Translations under genes and position numbers: made by a program | Notes under the pieces: generated by a model | What the model saw: only the letters and a program-made list of their open reading frames with translations | Told to the model about the DNA's origin: nothing | The model's database searches: none | In this document: positions 23,841 through 32,112 of the stretch, in pieces | Numbering within the stretch: the first letter of the stretch is position 1 | Layout: each line of letters begins with the position of its first letter | Assembly (NCBI RefSeq): GCF_000428145.1 | Contig: NZ_ATZJ01000026.1 | Location: forward strand, 1 to 53,843 | DNA from: Chitinilyticum litopenaei DSM 21440 | Lineage (GTDB): Bacteria > Pseudomonadota > Gammaproteobacteria > Burkholderiales > Chitinibacteraceae | Direction of reading: 5' to 3' | DNA length: 53,843 nucleotides

Positions 23841-24773
23841 TCAGCCGTCAGCCGTTATGGTCAATATCAATTCACGCAATACCTCGGGCGCCTGCTCATT
23901 GCTGACCTGGCAGGTGCCGGCATTTTCATGGCCGCCGCCGCCGTATTTCAGCATCAGCTCGCCGATATTGGTTTGCGAGGAGCGGTTGAGGATGGATTTG
24001 CCGGTGGCAAACACGGTGTTCTGCTTCTGCACGCCCCACAGCACGTGGATGGAGATATTGCACTGCGGGAAGAGCGCATACACCATGAAGCGGTTGGTGG
24101 CGTAGATGGTTTCCTCCTCGCGCAGGTCCAGCACCACCAGATTGTCGTAGATGCGGCTGCAGCGCTGCAGCTGTTCCTTGGCCGCCGCCGAGTGCTCGAA
24201 GTAGAGTTCGACGCGCTCCTTCACGTCCGGCAGCGCCAGGATGTCGTCGATGCCGTGATTGCGGCAGTACTGGATCAGATCCATCATCAGCGCGTAATTG
24301 CTGATGCGGAATTCGCGGAAGCGCCCCAGCCCCGTGCGTGCATCCATCAGATAGTTCAGCAGCACCCAGCCTTCCGGGTTGAGGATTTCCTCGCGGCTGA
24401 AATTGGCCGAATCGCCCTTGTCCACGGCCTCCATCATCTCGGTGCTGATGTTCGGAAAGCGCTCGGCGCCGCCGTAATAGTCGTACACCACGCGCGCGGC
24501 CGACGGGGCTGCCGGGTCGATGATGTGGTTCTTGTTGTCCCCGGTATTGCGGATGGTTTCCGACAGGTGATGGTCAAAAGCCAGATGCGCGCCGGCCACG
24601 TAGGGCAGGTTGGTGGTGATGTCGCGCGCGGAGATCGCGATCTTGCCATCCTGCATGTCCTTCGGATGCACGAAGAGGATGTCGTCGATCAGTTCCAGCT
24701 CGTTCAGCAGTACCGCACACACCAGACCATCAAAATCGCTGCGCGTGACCAGACGGAATTTCTGTTCTGCCAT
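23841..24773 (-). CDS. DHH/DHHA1-family phosphoesterase (exopolyphosphatase-related)
   Basis: The 310-residue protein has the DHH phosphoesterase layout. N-terminal RSDFDGLVCAVLL and FDHHLSE (residues about 66-72) provide the metal-binding Asp and His residues. The C-terminal DHHA1 domain has the GGGGHENAGTC motif. Related proteins cleave cyclic dinucleotides, oligonucleotides (NrnA), inorganic pyrophosphate or polyphosphate; the substrate here cannot be read. No signal peptide is present. The ATG at 24773 follows GGGAGAA. It lies 72 bases downstream of the stomatin-like gene on the same strand and could be in one transcript with it. Confidence 0.85.
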   Translation of the reverse strand: MAEQKFRLVTRSDFDGLVCAVLLNELELIDDILFVHPKDMQDGKIAISARDITTNLPYVAGAHLAFDHHLSETIRNTGDNKNHIIDPAAPSAARVVYDYYGGAERFPNISTEMMEAVDKGDSANFSREEILNPEGWVLLNYLMDARTGLGRFREFRISNYALMMDLIQYCRNHGIDDILALPDVKERVELYFEHSAAAKEQLQRCSRIYDNLVVLDLREEETIYATNRFMVYALFPQCNISIHVLWGVQKQNTVFATGKSILNRSSQTNIGELMLKYGGGGHENAGTCQVSNEQAPEVLRELILTITADG

Positions 24774-24845
24774 TCTCAGGTTCTCCCTTGTTTGCAGGTA
24801 TCGACTTACTTTTTAGAAGCTGCGCAGCCGGCTTGCCGGAAAAAA

Positions 24846-25793
24846 TCAGGCAGGTCTGGCGGCCTTCACCACATTCATGGCGGTTGCCACCAGGCCGGCG
24901 ACATCGCCGACATTCTGCGGCAGCAGCACGGTATTGCCTTCCTTGGCGATGTTGGCGAACGCCGCGACATACTGCTCGGCGACCTTCAGATTGATCGCCT
25001 CCAGCCCGCCCTGGTTGCCGATGGCGGCCGCAATGCGGGCGATGGCCTCGGCATTGGCCAGCGCCATCAGGCGGATCGCCTCGGCGTCGCCGGTCGCGCG
25101 GTTGATCGCCGCCTGCTTTTCGCCTTCGGATTCGTTGATGGCCGCCTGCATATCGCCCTGCGAGCGCTGGATCGCCGCCTCGCGCTGGCCGTTGGCCAGG
25201 TTGATCTGCTCTTGGCGCACGCCTTCCGATTGCGCGATGCGCGCGCGCTTCTCGCGCTCGGCGGTGATCTGTTGCTGCATGGCGTGCAGGATTTCCTTCG
25301 GCGGCGTCAGATCCTTGATTTCATAGCGCAGCACCTTCACGCCCCAGCTGGTGGCGGCTTCGTCCAGTGCCGAGACCACCGCGCGGTTGATCTCGTCGCG
25401 CTCTTCAAACGTCTTGTCCAGTTCCAGCTTGCCGACCACCGAGCGCAAGGTGGTCTGCGCCAGCTGGGTGATGGCCAGCACGTAGTCGCTGGTGCCGTAC
25501 GACGCCTGCTCCGGGTTCATCACCTGGAAGTACAGAATGCCGTCCACCTGCAGCTGGGTGTTGTCACGCGTGATGCAGATCTGGCTGGGCACATCCAGCG
25601 GCACTTCCTTCAGGCTGTGCTTGTAGGCGATGCGGTCGATAAAGGGAATGACGATGTTCAGCCCCGGCTGCAGCACCGCATGAAAGCGACCCAGCCGCTC
25701 GACCACCCACGCATTTTGCTGCGGCACGATCTTGAAGGTCTTGGCGATGAAGATCACCACCAGCAGGAAAAGCGCAATCGGAAACGCGTACAT
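24846..25793 (-). CDS. SPFH/stomatin-family membrane protein (QmcA-like)
   Basis: The 315-residue protein has one N-terminal membrane helix (FPIALFLLVVIFIAKTF). An SPFH/band 7 domain follows at about 25-190 (RLGRFHAVLQPGLNIVIPFI, DNTQLQVDGILYFQVMNPEQ). A long alanine- and glutamate-rich coiled coil ends the protein. Such proteins form membrane microdomain rings. The ATG at 25793 follows GGAGG. The partner NfeD gene lies directly upstream, the standard pair. E. coli QmcA with YbbK/NfeD is the nearest known pair. Confidence 0.93.
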   Translation of the reverse strand: MYAFPIALFLLVVIFIAKTFKIVPQQNAWVVERLGRFHAVLQPGLNIVIPFIDRIAYKHSLKEVPLDVPSQICITRDNTQLQVDGILYFQVMNPEQASYGTSDYVLAITQLAQTTLRSVVGKLELDKTFEERDEINRAVVSALDEAATSWGVKVLRYEIKDLTPPKEILHAMQQQITAEREKRARIAQSEGVRQEQINLANGQREAAIQRSQGDMQAAINESEGEKQAAINRATGDAEAIRLMALANAEAIARIAAAIGNQGGLEAINLKVAEQYVAAFANIAKEGNTVLLPQNVGDVAGLVATAMNVVKAARPA

Positions 25794-25871
25794 CAGACAC
25801 CTCCGTAATGGCCTTGGCAGGCCTTTCTATGGGTATATGGATGAAGCCAATGCTGTGAAATGGTTTGAGTG

Positions 25872-26315
25872 CTATGGGTTTGTGGGTATTTTCGGCTGTG
25901 CATGCCGGCTGACGGTGAAGTGCACGCCATTGCGGGCCACGATGTAATACTGCGCCACCGTGTCGTCACGCGACTCGCCTGCCGCCAGCACCGCATCCCA
26001 CTGCGTGCCGCGATAATGGATGCGCGCATGCGTTTCATCGAGCCAGCTTTCGATCTGCACGCGCTCGCCGATGTCCTCGACGCGCTGGGCCTGCAGCGGA
26101 ATCAGCCGGCTTTTCCAGCGGCGGATGACATACAGGCTGATCAGGCAGCCGATCGCGGCGACGATGAGCTGCAGCGCCAGATCGCCGCCCAGCCATGCCG
26201 CCAGCGCACCGGGCAGGATGCCCACGGCGAGCGCCAGCAGGTAGAACGTCCCCGTCGCCATTTCCAGACCGGCCAGCACCAGAGCGGTCACCAGCCACCA
26301 AGCCAGAACAGACAT
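25872..26315 (-). CDS. NfeD-family membrane protein
   Basis: The 147-residue protein has two or three N-terminal membrane helices with VLAGLEMATGTFYLLALAVG and LIVAAIGCLISLYVIRRW. A C-terminal OB-fold NfeD domain follows (GTQWDAVLA, VARNGVHFTV). NfeD proteins work with SPFH proteins at the membrane. The start is the second ATG, at 26315: the AAGGAG ribosome site lies directly against the first ATG (26321) but six bases before the second. It is 78 bases upstream of the stomatin-like gene and belongs to its operon. Confidence 0.88.
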   Translation of the reverse strand: MSVLAWWLVTALVLAGLEMATGTFYLLALAVGILPGALAAWLGGDLALQLIVAAIGCLISLYVIRRWKSRLIPLQAQRVEDIGERVQIESWLDETHARIHYRGTQWDAVLAAGESRDDTVAQYYIVARNGVHFTVSRHAQPKIPTNP

Positions 26316-26517
26316 GCGCATCTCCTTCGTCGATCACCCGCGCGGCGCGCTTAACGCTTAGAGCCGCGAGGCGGCCGGATCGTTCCTGCCGCGCCGTCGG
26401 GCGGGTACACTGGCTACTGTAATCCAGCCGTCAGGGCTTGGGTAGTGTGGCGAGGCTGTGTGTTGGCGGGATGCGCCGCTTCCCCGCTTCGCGGTTTTTT
26501 TGATTCAGGGAAAATTC

Positions 26518-27192
26518 ATGGGATTGATTTGCAGATTGTTTGTTGGTCTGGCGCTGGTTTTTCCGCCGATGACTGCGATGGGAAAAGTTCAGATTTGTGG
26601 TAATTCTGGCGGTGAAATTATGAAAGGTAATGAGCAGGTTGGGGTTTTTATTAATGAATGGATCGAGGCGATTATTCAGGGAGAGATTGTTGCAATCCTT
26701 GCACTGGATGAAGAGTTGTCCACTTCCTTGATTCGCACTAGTGACGAGTTGAAATCGCATTGCAATCGTCGGCGAGAAGGGAAGGAGATGCGGTATGTGT
26801 TTCAGGTGCAGGGGCGGCAGGTTTATCCCGAATCCGCCAAAGGAAGTGAAGTCAGCTTGCATATGATTAATGCCGATACGTCTGACTTTGCCGACATTTG
26901 CCAAAACAGAGGGGCTTTGAGTGAGGGGCTTGGCAAGAAAAGCCTTGCATTTTTCTCTGTGCTTGCTGATCAACGGGATGGAGCCAACCGTTTCAGGCGC
27001 CCCGACAAAAATGGCAAACCAATTCGTGAGTCCACGCACTTGATCGTGCTTGGTGATGAGGTGCGCAAATCCTTCCAGGGCGAACCGACCTGGTGGAATG
27101 CCGGAGGCGATTTGCAATGGAAGTTCCCGAATTATGGCGGTTGCTCAATGGAGGTTTTCAACTACTATCGGAAAAATATCGGTATCCGTTAG
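26518..27192 (+). CDS. Putative secreted protein of unknown function
   Basis: I do not recognise a family. The 224-residue product begins with a likely signal peptide (CRLFVGLALVFPPMTAMG). The mature part has five cysteines, among them C26 and those in HCNRRREG, DICQNRG and GGCSMEVF, which could form disulfides in the periplasm. It includes the segment FVLAD-like SVLADQRDGANRFRRP and an aromatic-rich end. The ATG at 26518 follows CAGGGA. The gene is clearly AT-richer than its neighbours and stands alone between nfeD and serS, in the opposite direction to both. Recent acquisition is likely. Confidence 0.65.
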   Translation: MGLICRLFVGLALVFPPMTAMGKVQICGNSGGEIMKGNEQVGVFINEWIEAIIQGEIVAILALDEELSTSLIRTSDELKSHCNRRREGKEMRYVFQVQGRQVYPESAKGSEVSLHMINADTSDFADICQNRGALSEGLGKKSLAFFSVLADQRDGANRFRRPDKNGKPIRESTHLIVLGDEVRKSFQGEPTWWNAGGDLQWKFPNYGGCSMEVFNYYRKNIGIR

Positions 27193-27290
27193 CCTGCTTG
27201 GCCGGCAATGATCGATTTGATCCAGCCGTAGGTACGGCAGCGCGAAATCGCAGCAGACTTTGCGCCGTGACATCCCGCAAGCACAGAAAC

Positions 27291-27320
27291 AAAAAGGCGC
27301 ACCACCCGGTGCGCCTTTTT
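27291..27320. terminator. Bidirectional terminator after serS
   Basis: A 13-pair perfect stem, AAAAAGGCGCACC/GGTGCGCCTTTTT, surrounds a four-base loop. T-runs on both strands let it end serS and the secreted-protein gene. Confidence 0.9.
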
Positions 27321-27336
27321 GTTGTGCTGAATCCGC

Positions 27337-28611
27337 TTACGCGCTCAGCGTTTCCACGCCGCCCAGATAGGGGCGCAGCACCGTCGGCACGGTGATCGAG
27401 CCATCGGCGTTCTGGTAGTTTTCCAGTACGGCGACCAGCGTGCGGCCGACGGCGAGGCCGGAGCCGTTCAGCGTGTGCACCAGCTCGTTCTTGCCCGCTT
27501 CGTTCTTGAAGCGCGCCTGCATGCGGCGGGCCTGGAAAGCGCCCATGTTCGAGCAGCTGGAAATTTCGCGGTAGGTGTTCTGCGCCGGCAGCCACACTTC
27601 CAGGTCGTAGGTCATCTGGCTGGAGAAACCCATGTCGCCGGTGCACAGCAGTACCTTGCGATACGGCAGCTCCAGCAGCTGCAGGATGCGTTCGGCGTGG
27701 CCGGTGAGTTCTTCCAGCGCCTCGGCCGACTTTTCCGGATGGACAATCTGCACCAGTTCCACCTTGTCGAACTGGTGCTGGCGGATCATGCCGCGCACGT
27801 CACGGCCATAGGCGCCGGCCTCGGAGCGGAAACACGGGGTGTGCGCGGTGAACTTCAGCGGCAGCTCGTCCGCCTTCAGGATGGTGTCGCGCACGAAGTT
27901 GGTCACCGACACTTCGGCGGTCGGGATCAGGTACAGCGCGCTGTCGTTGTGCGGCACCTTGAAGAGATCTTCCTCGAACTTCGGCAGCTGGCCGGTGCCA
28001 TGCATGCTGGCCGCGTTGACCAGATACGGCGTGTAGACCTCTTCGTAGCCGTGTTCATTGCTGTGCGTGTTCAGCATGAACTGCGCCAGTGCACGGTGCA
28101 GCCTGGCGATGTGGCTCTTCAGTACGGTAAAGCGTGCACCGGAGAGTTTTGCACCGGTTTCGAAATCCAGCCCCAGCGGTGCGCCCAGATCGACGTGATC
28201 CTTTACCTCGAAATCGAAGACGCGCGGCGTGCCCCAGCGCAGGATTTCCCGGTTCTCGCTTTCGTCCTTGCCGACCGGCACCGCATCCATCGGAACATTC
28301 GGGATGGCGGCCAGCAGCGCTTCCATCTTGCCCTGCAGATCAGAAAGTGCGGTTTCGCTGGCAGCGAGTTCACTTTTCAGGTTTTCCACCTGCGCCATGA
28401 TGGGCGCCACATCTTCGCCCTTGGCCTTGGCCTGCCCGATGGACTTGGACACGCTGTTGCGCTGGGCCTGCAGTTCCTGGGTCTTGGTCTGCAGGGTTTT
28501 GCGCTCGGCTTCCAGCGCCGCGAAGGCGGCGGTGTCGAGGTCGAATTTGCGGGTCTTGAGACGGGCGGCAACGCCGTCGAGGTCATGGCGCAGTTGGTTG
28601 ATGTCCAGCAT
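27337..28611 (-). CDS. serS: Seryl-tRNA synthetase
   Basis: SerS charges tRNA-Ser (and tRNA-Sec) with serine. The 424-residue enzyme has the normal length. Residues 1-105 form the long coiled-coil arm that binds the tRNA variable arm (KTRKFDLDTAAFAALEAERK and onwards). The class II catalytic core shows motif 2 as CFRSEAGAYGRD, then EISSCSNMGAFQARRM, and motif 3 as NGSGLAVGRTLVAVLENYQ. It is cytoplasmic. The ATG is at 28611. A strong terminator follows. Confidence 0.98.
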   Translation of the reverse strand: MLDINQLRHDLDGVAARLKTRKFDLDTAAFAALEAERKTLQTKTQELQAQRNSVSKSIGQAKAKGEDVAPIMAQVENLKSELAASETALSDLQGKMEALLAAIPNVPMDAVPVGKDESENREILRWGTPRVFDFEVKDHVDLGAPLGLDFETGAKLSGARFTVLKSHIARLHRALAQFMLNTHSNEHGYEEVYTPYLVNAASMHGTGQLPKFEEDLFKVPHNDSALYLIPTAEVSVTNFVRDTILKADELPLKFTAHTPCFRSEAGAYGRDVRGMIRQHQFDKVELVQIVHPEKSAEALEELTGHAERILQLLELPYRKVLLCTGDMGFSSQMTYDLEVWLPAQNTYREISSCSNMGAFQARRMQARFKNEAGKNELVHTLNGSGLAVGRTLVAVLENYQNADGSITVPTVLRPYLGGVETLSA

Positions 28612-28753
28612 GGCGGGCTCGGATGAATAAGCAAAAGGCAGATTCTACACCAAGCACAAAGGGGGCGCGCAGTCTGGCCGGGGGGGAGGGCAGGCTGCGC
28701 AATACGATTCGTGTTCAAGAGGGTGCTACTTGCTTTGGGCGTATCTTTCCGAT

Positions 28754-29215
28754 TCAAGCTTCTAGCTCGCTCAGTAGTTTTTGTGCCTCTTCAACCTCGA
28801 CCTCACACATATTTTTGCTACTGATGGCGAGTTTCAAATATTCGATTGTTCTTTCGTTTTCTTTAGGACTAACCAGATACAGTTTTGCTAACTCCAACGC
28901 ACCGCTTCCATCTCCGGACTCAATGGCGCGCTCAAACCAATGTTTGGCTTTTCTGATGTCGCCTTTAATCCGGAATGAAATCCCTAAATTGACGAGTGCG
29001 GAAATCTCCCCGCCTTCTACAGCTTTAAGTTCCCACTCAATAGCTTTGTCATAATCGCAATTGACACCTTCTCCGCATGTATACATTACTGCTACACGCA
29101 GCATACAAGATGTGTCCCCCTCCATTGCAGCCTGCATGAAGGCTGCGAATGCACCAGCGAAATCCCCCTTCTCGTAGAGCTCATCGCCTTTCAGGAATAG
29201 TTCGTCAGTTTGCAT
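28754..29215 (-). CDS. Small Sel1-like repeat protein
   Basis: The 153-residue protein has about three Sel1-like repeats: FAGAFAAFMQAAMEGDTSCM, DYDKAIEWELKAVEGGEISA and IRKAKHWFERAIESGDGSGA. No other domain or signal peptide is seen. Sel1 proteins are helical scaffolds for protein contact, so a partner is expected but not named by the sequence. The gene is AT-rich compared with serS and the fructokinase on either side, and its codon use differs from theirs. It is followed by serS in the same direction with 142 bases between. Confidence 0.75.
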   Translation of the reverse strand: MQTDELFLKGDELYEKGDFAGAFAAFMQAAMEGDTSCMLRVAVMYTCGEGVNCDYDKAIEWELKAVEGGEISALVNLGISFRIKGDIRKAKHWFERAIESGDGSGALELAKLYLVSPKENERTIEYLKLAISSKNMCEVEVEEAQKLLSELEA

Positions 29216-29239
29216 GTTGAGTCACCAAATATGTTGCAA

Positions 29240-30181
29240 TCAACCAGTTTGCAGCAGTGTCGCCGATAGTACTTTATAGAGTTCGCACAGCTCCGCTGCC
29301 TCCGGCGGATTGGCGCCGGCCCTGGTGCATGCCAGGCTGCCGGCGGCAACGGCGTGGCGCAGGTGGGTGGCACCGTCGGCTTGCGGGTGCTGCATCAGGC
29401 TCCAGATCAGCCCGCCCATGCTGGCGTCGCCCGCGCCGACGGTATCGACAACCTTCATCTGCGGCGGCGTCTGCTGCCAGTGTGCGTCACCGTGATAGAG
29501 GCTCGCGCCGGCTGCGCCGCGCGTATAGAGATACAGCGCCTGCGGATTCCAGCTGCGCAGTGTGGCAAAGGCCGCCGCTTCGTCGTCCGTTCTGAACAGC
29601 CCGCGCAGGTCTTCGTCGGACACCTTGATCACGTCGGCAAGCTGCGCCATTTCCCGCAGCACCGGGTCGTAGTCCTCGTTCATCAGCACGCGGAAATTCG
29701 GGTCGAAGCTGATTTTCGCGCCGATTGCGCGCGCGTCGCGCGCGAGCTGCAGCAAGGTGTTTGCCAGTCTGGGGCGGGCCAGACTGATGCCGCCAAAATG
29801 CAGCCAGATGTCCCGGCTCAGCCAGCCGGCGGGTAGCTGCGCCGGGTCGAAGTGCAGGTCGGCGCTGTCGTCACCGACGAAAAAGTAGGCCGGCGGATTG
29901 GTCTGGTGCACGACGGCGAGCAGTGGCGAGTGCGCGTTCTGCTGCAGAAAGCGCAGATCAAGCCCCGCCGCGCGGCTCGCCTCCACCAGTTCATCACCAA
30001 AGCAATCGCGGCTGACCGCGCCGGCAAAGGCGCTGGGGATGCCGAGTTTCGCCATCACGCGGGCGACGTTCCAGGTCGCGCCGCCGACCTTGGCGTGCCA
30101 GGCGTCGCCGTCGCCACGGATCAGGTCGGTGAGCGCCTCGCCGGCGGCAATGAAGCGGGGGAAGGTCGTGCTTGTATTCAT
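29240..30181 (-). CDS. PfkB-family sugar kinase, probable fructokinase
   Basis: The 313-residue protein belongs to the PfkB ribokinase fold. The C-terminal signature is DTVGAGDASMGGLI with the catalytic base D252. The N-terminal sugar-binding region shows GEALTDLIRGDGDAWHAKVG and the GG-type GGATWNVARVMAKLG. Fructokinases phosphorylate fructose to fructose-6-phosphate. This fits the operon: the AGE-family isomerase would make fructose from mannose. The ATG at 30181 overlaps the stop of the HEAT-like gene as ATGA, so translation is coupled. The exact sugar is inferred from context. Confidence 0.88.
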   Translation of the reverse strand: MNTSTTFPRFIAAGEALTDLIRGDGDAWHAKVGGATWNVARVMAKLGIPSAFAGAVSRDCFGDELVEASRAAGLDLRFLQQNAHSPLLAVVHQTNPPAYFFVGDDSADLHFDPAQLPAGWLSRDIWLHFGGISLARPRLANTLLQLARDARAIGAKISFDPNFRVLMNEDYDPVLREMAQLADVIKVSDEDLRGLFRTDDEAAAFATLRSWNPQALYLYTRGAAGASLYHGDAHWQQTPPQMKVVDTVGAGDASMGGLIWSLMQHPQADGATHLRHAVAAGSLACTRAGANPPEAAELCELYKVLSATLLQTG

Positions 30182-30855
30182 GTTCTGGGACTCCGCTGGC
30201 TGGTCATGAGCCTGACCCAGGCTTCGAGTTCATGTGCATGGCTGTCAGTGCTGAATGACTTGCTTCGTGAACCGTTTGCATCCTGATAAGTAACCCAGAC
30301 AATCTGTTCTTCGATGATCTTTTTCAGGCAATAACCATCACGCAGAATGCTGTGCGAGTCATTCAGCCAGGAGCGAATTTCTTCATCGCTTTCGCATTCG
30401 ATGGCGGCAGCAAGGACGGGGAGGAGTGTCTTCAAGTTGCTTTTCTGAATGACTTGCGCCGCAGTGGCGCGAATCGTTTTGCTTGTATCGCGCAATGCGT
30501 TGGCGTAAATCTGCTCGTGCAAGGGGCCGGGAGCAAGAAATTGCAAAGCCATCAAGGCTTTGCTGCGCATCGCCTGCTTTTTACTGGTGGCCATCTCCGC
30601 AATCGCCTCTTGTGCGGATGGAAATGCGTTTGCCAGTTTTCCCAGCATTTCGACCACATTCTCAGCCAGTATGCTTTTCGGGCTGGCGGCGTACGTGAGC
30701 AGTGTGGCCAACTCGGAGTTATCAAGCTGGCCATTTTGCAGGGCGCTGAGCGTAATGTCGGCCGCTTCGCGAAATGGTGCTACCAAGTCCGGATAACGGG
30801 GGGCCAGATAGGTGTTGATCCAGTTTTCAGGAATTTTGTACTTGACTGTGCTCAT
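30178..30855 (-). CDS. HEAT-like helical repeat protein of unknown function
   Basis: The 225-residue protein is all-helical and looks like a short HEAT-repeat array: FREAADITLSALQNGQLDNS, ATSKKQAMRSKALMALQFLA and NALRDTSKTIRATAAQVIQK. The C-terminus (YCLKKIIEEQIVWVTYQDA) may be a small beta part. No enzyme motif or signal is seen. The ATG at 30855 follows GGAG by ten bases; the TTG at 30900 is less likely. It is AT-richer than its operon neighbours, yet its stop overlaps the fructokinase ATG by four bases, so it is translated in line with the sugar genes. Confidence 0.7.
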   Translation of the reverse strand: MSTVKYKIPENWINTYLAPRYPDLVAPFREAADITLSALQNGQLDNSELATLLTYAASPKSILAENVVEMLGKLANAFPSAQEAIAEMATSKKQAMRSKALMALQFLAPGPLHEQIYANALRDTSKTIRATAAQVIQKSNLKTLLPVLAAAIECESDEEIRSWLNDSHSILRDGYCLKKIIEEQIVWVTYQDANGSRSKSFSTDSHAHELEAWVRLMTSQRSPRT

Positions 30856-30924
30856 CCAGTCTTGACTCCGAGTTTTGTGTTTGGGGAGGGCCGAAATCAA
30901 TCGGCTACTTAACGGACAGCTCCC

Positions 30925-32112
30925 TCACAAGGCATTCAGCGCTTCGTAACACGCTCCCATCGTGTGGTAATCGACCTTGCCGGCGGGGCTTTTCTCGTCG
31001 CTGTATTTGCTGTTGTCCGACCGCAGGATACGCCACCAGCCGCCGTGCTGGTGATCGACGAAGTGTTCCCATGAATACGCCCACAGCCGCTGGTAGTCAT
31101 GCCAGTATTCCGGTTTCCCGGTGCGTTTGGCGAGCAGCGCGGCGGCGGCGAGGCTTTCCGCCTGCACCCAGAAATACTTGTCGCTGTCGCAGATTTCATC
31201 CTGTGGGCCGAAGCCGTAATACAGGCCACCATGCTCGGCATCCCAGGCTTTCTGCAGCGCGGTGGTGAACAATTCTTCCGCGCGCGGCAACAGCCAGGGT
31301 AGCGGGCGGTGGCGCTCCAGAATCAGCAGCAGCTTCGCCCACTCGGCCAGATGGCCGGGCTGGTAGCCCCAGGGGCGGAAAATGTTGGTCTTGTCGTCGC
31401 GGTTGTAATCCCAGTCCACCGACCAGTCGCGGTGGTAGTGTTCCCACATCATGCCGTTCGCCAGCGCGGCCTGGCGGTTGGCGATGTTGTTCGCCAGCAG
31501 CTCGGCACGGTCGAGGTATTTCACGTCGCCGGTGGCTTTAAAGGCCGTGAGCATTGCTTCGCAGGCGTGCATGTTCGCATTCTGGCCGCGGTAGGGTTTG
31601 AGCTGCCAGTCTGCGGTGGCTTCGTCGGCATACAGGCCGTAATCCGGTTCCCAGAAATGCGCTTCCATCAGCAGCCAGGTTTCTTCCAGCCAGGCTTTGG
31701 CTTCCGGCACGCCGGCCATCACGCCATGCGCGTAGGCCAGCACCACGAAGGCCAGCCCGTAGCAGTGGTTGGTCACGTCATCGACGGTTTTCACGCCGTC
31801 CTGCCATTGCAGTTGCCAGGCATAGCCGCCGGTAGCCGGGTCGCGGTGCACGCGGCGCAGGAAGTCCAGCCCGTGCTTCACACCGGCCAGATACTCGTCA
31901 CCGCCGAAGTGCCTGTACGCCATCGCATAGTTGAAAACAAAGCGCGTGCTGCTGACCAGATGGCGGGTGTGTGCGTCGTACACCGTGCCGTCATCCTTGA
32001 AGAAGTGGTAGAAGCCGCCGCTTTCGTCAATCGCACGCGGATGGTAGAAGGCCATCGTGTGGCGCACGTGGGCCAGCAGGGTTTGCGGATTGCGGAAATC
32101 AGGCAGGTGCAT
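30925..32112 (-). CDS. AGE-family sugar isomerase, probable mannose isomerase
   Basis: The 395-residue protein is an (alpha/alpha)6-barrel enzyme of the N-acylglucosamine 2-epimerase family. Features are RFVFNYAMAYRHFGG, GQNANMHACEAMLTAF with H182, FRPWGYQPGHLAEWAKLL and KVDYHTMGACYEA with H383. The family includes D-mannose isomerase, YihS (aldose-ketose isomerase) and cellobiose 2-epimerase. Length and context favour mannose-fructose isomerisation: GH125 releases mannose upstream and a fructokinase lies downstream. The ATG at 32112 follows AAGGAG. It overlaps the LacI stop by 14 bases. Confidence 0.88.
   Translation of the reverse strand: MHLPDFRNPQTLLAHVRHTMAFYHPRAIDESGGFYHFFKDDGTVYDAHTRHLVSSTRFVFNYAMAYRHFGGDEYLAGVKHGLDFLRRVHRDPATGGYAWQLQWQDGVKTVDDVTNHCYGLAFVVLAYAHGVMAGVPEAKAWLEETWLLMEAHFWEPDYGLYADEATADWQLKPYRGQNANMHACEAMLTAFKATGDVKYLDRAELLANNIANRQAALANGMMWEHYHRDWSVDWDYNRDDKTNIFRPWGYQPGHLAEWAKLLLILERHRPLPWLLPRAEELFTTALQKAWDAEHGGLYYGFGPQDEICDSDKYFWVQAESLAAAALLAKRTGKPEYWHDYQRLWAYSWEHFVDHQHGGWWRILRSDNSKYSDEKSPAGKVDYHTMGACYEALNAL

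Noticed and set aside
26484..26500. Small CCGC-TTC-GCGG hairpin with seven T bases just before the secreted-protein gene
   Set aside because: The stem has only four pairs and no rightward gene lies upstream, so a terminator is not supported.
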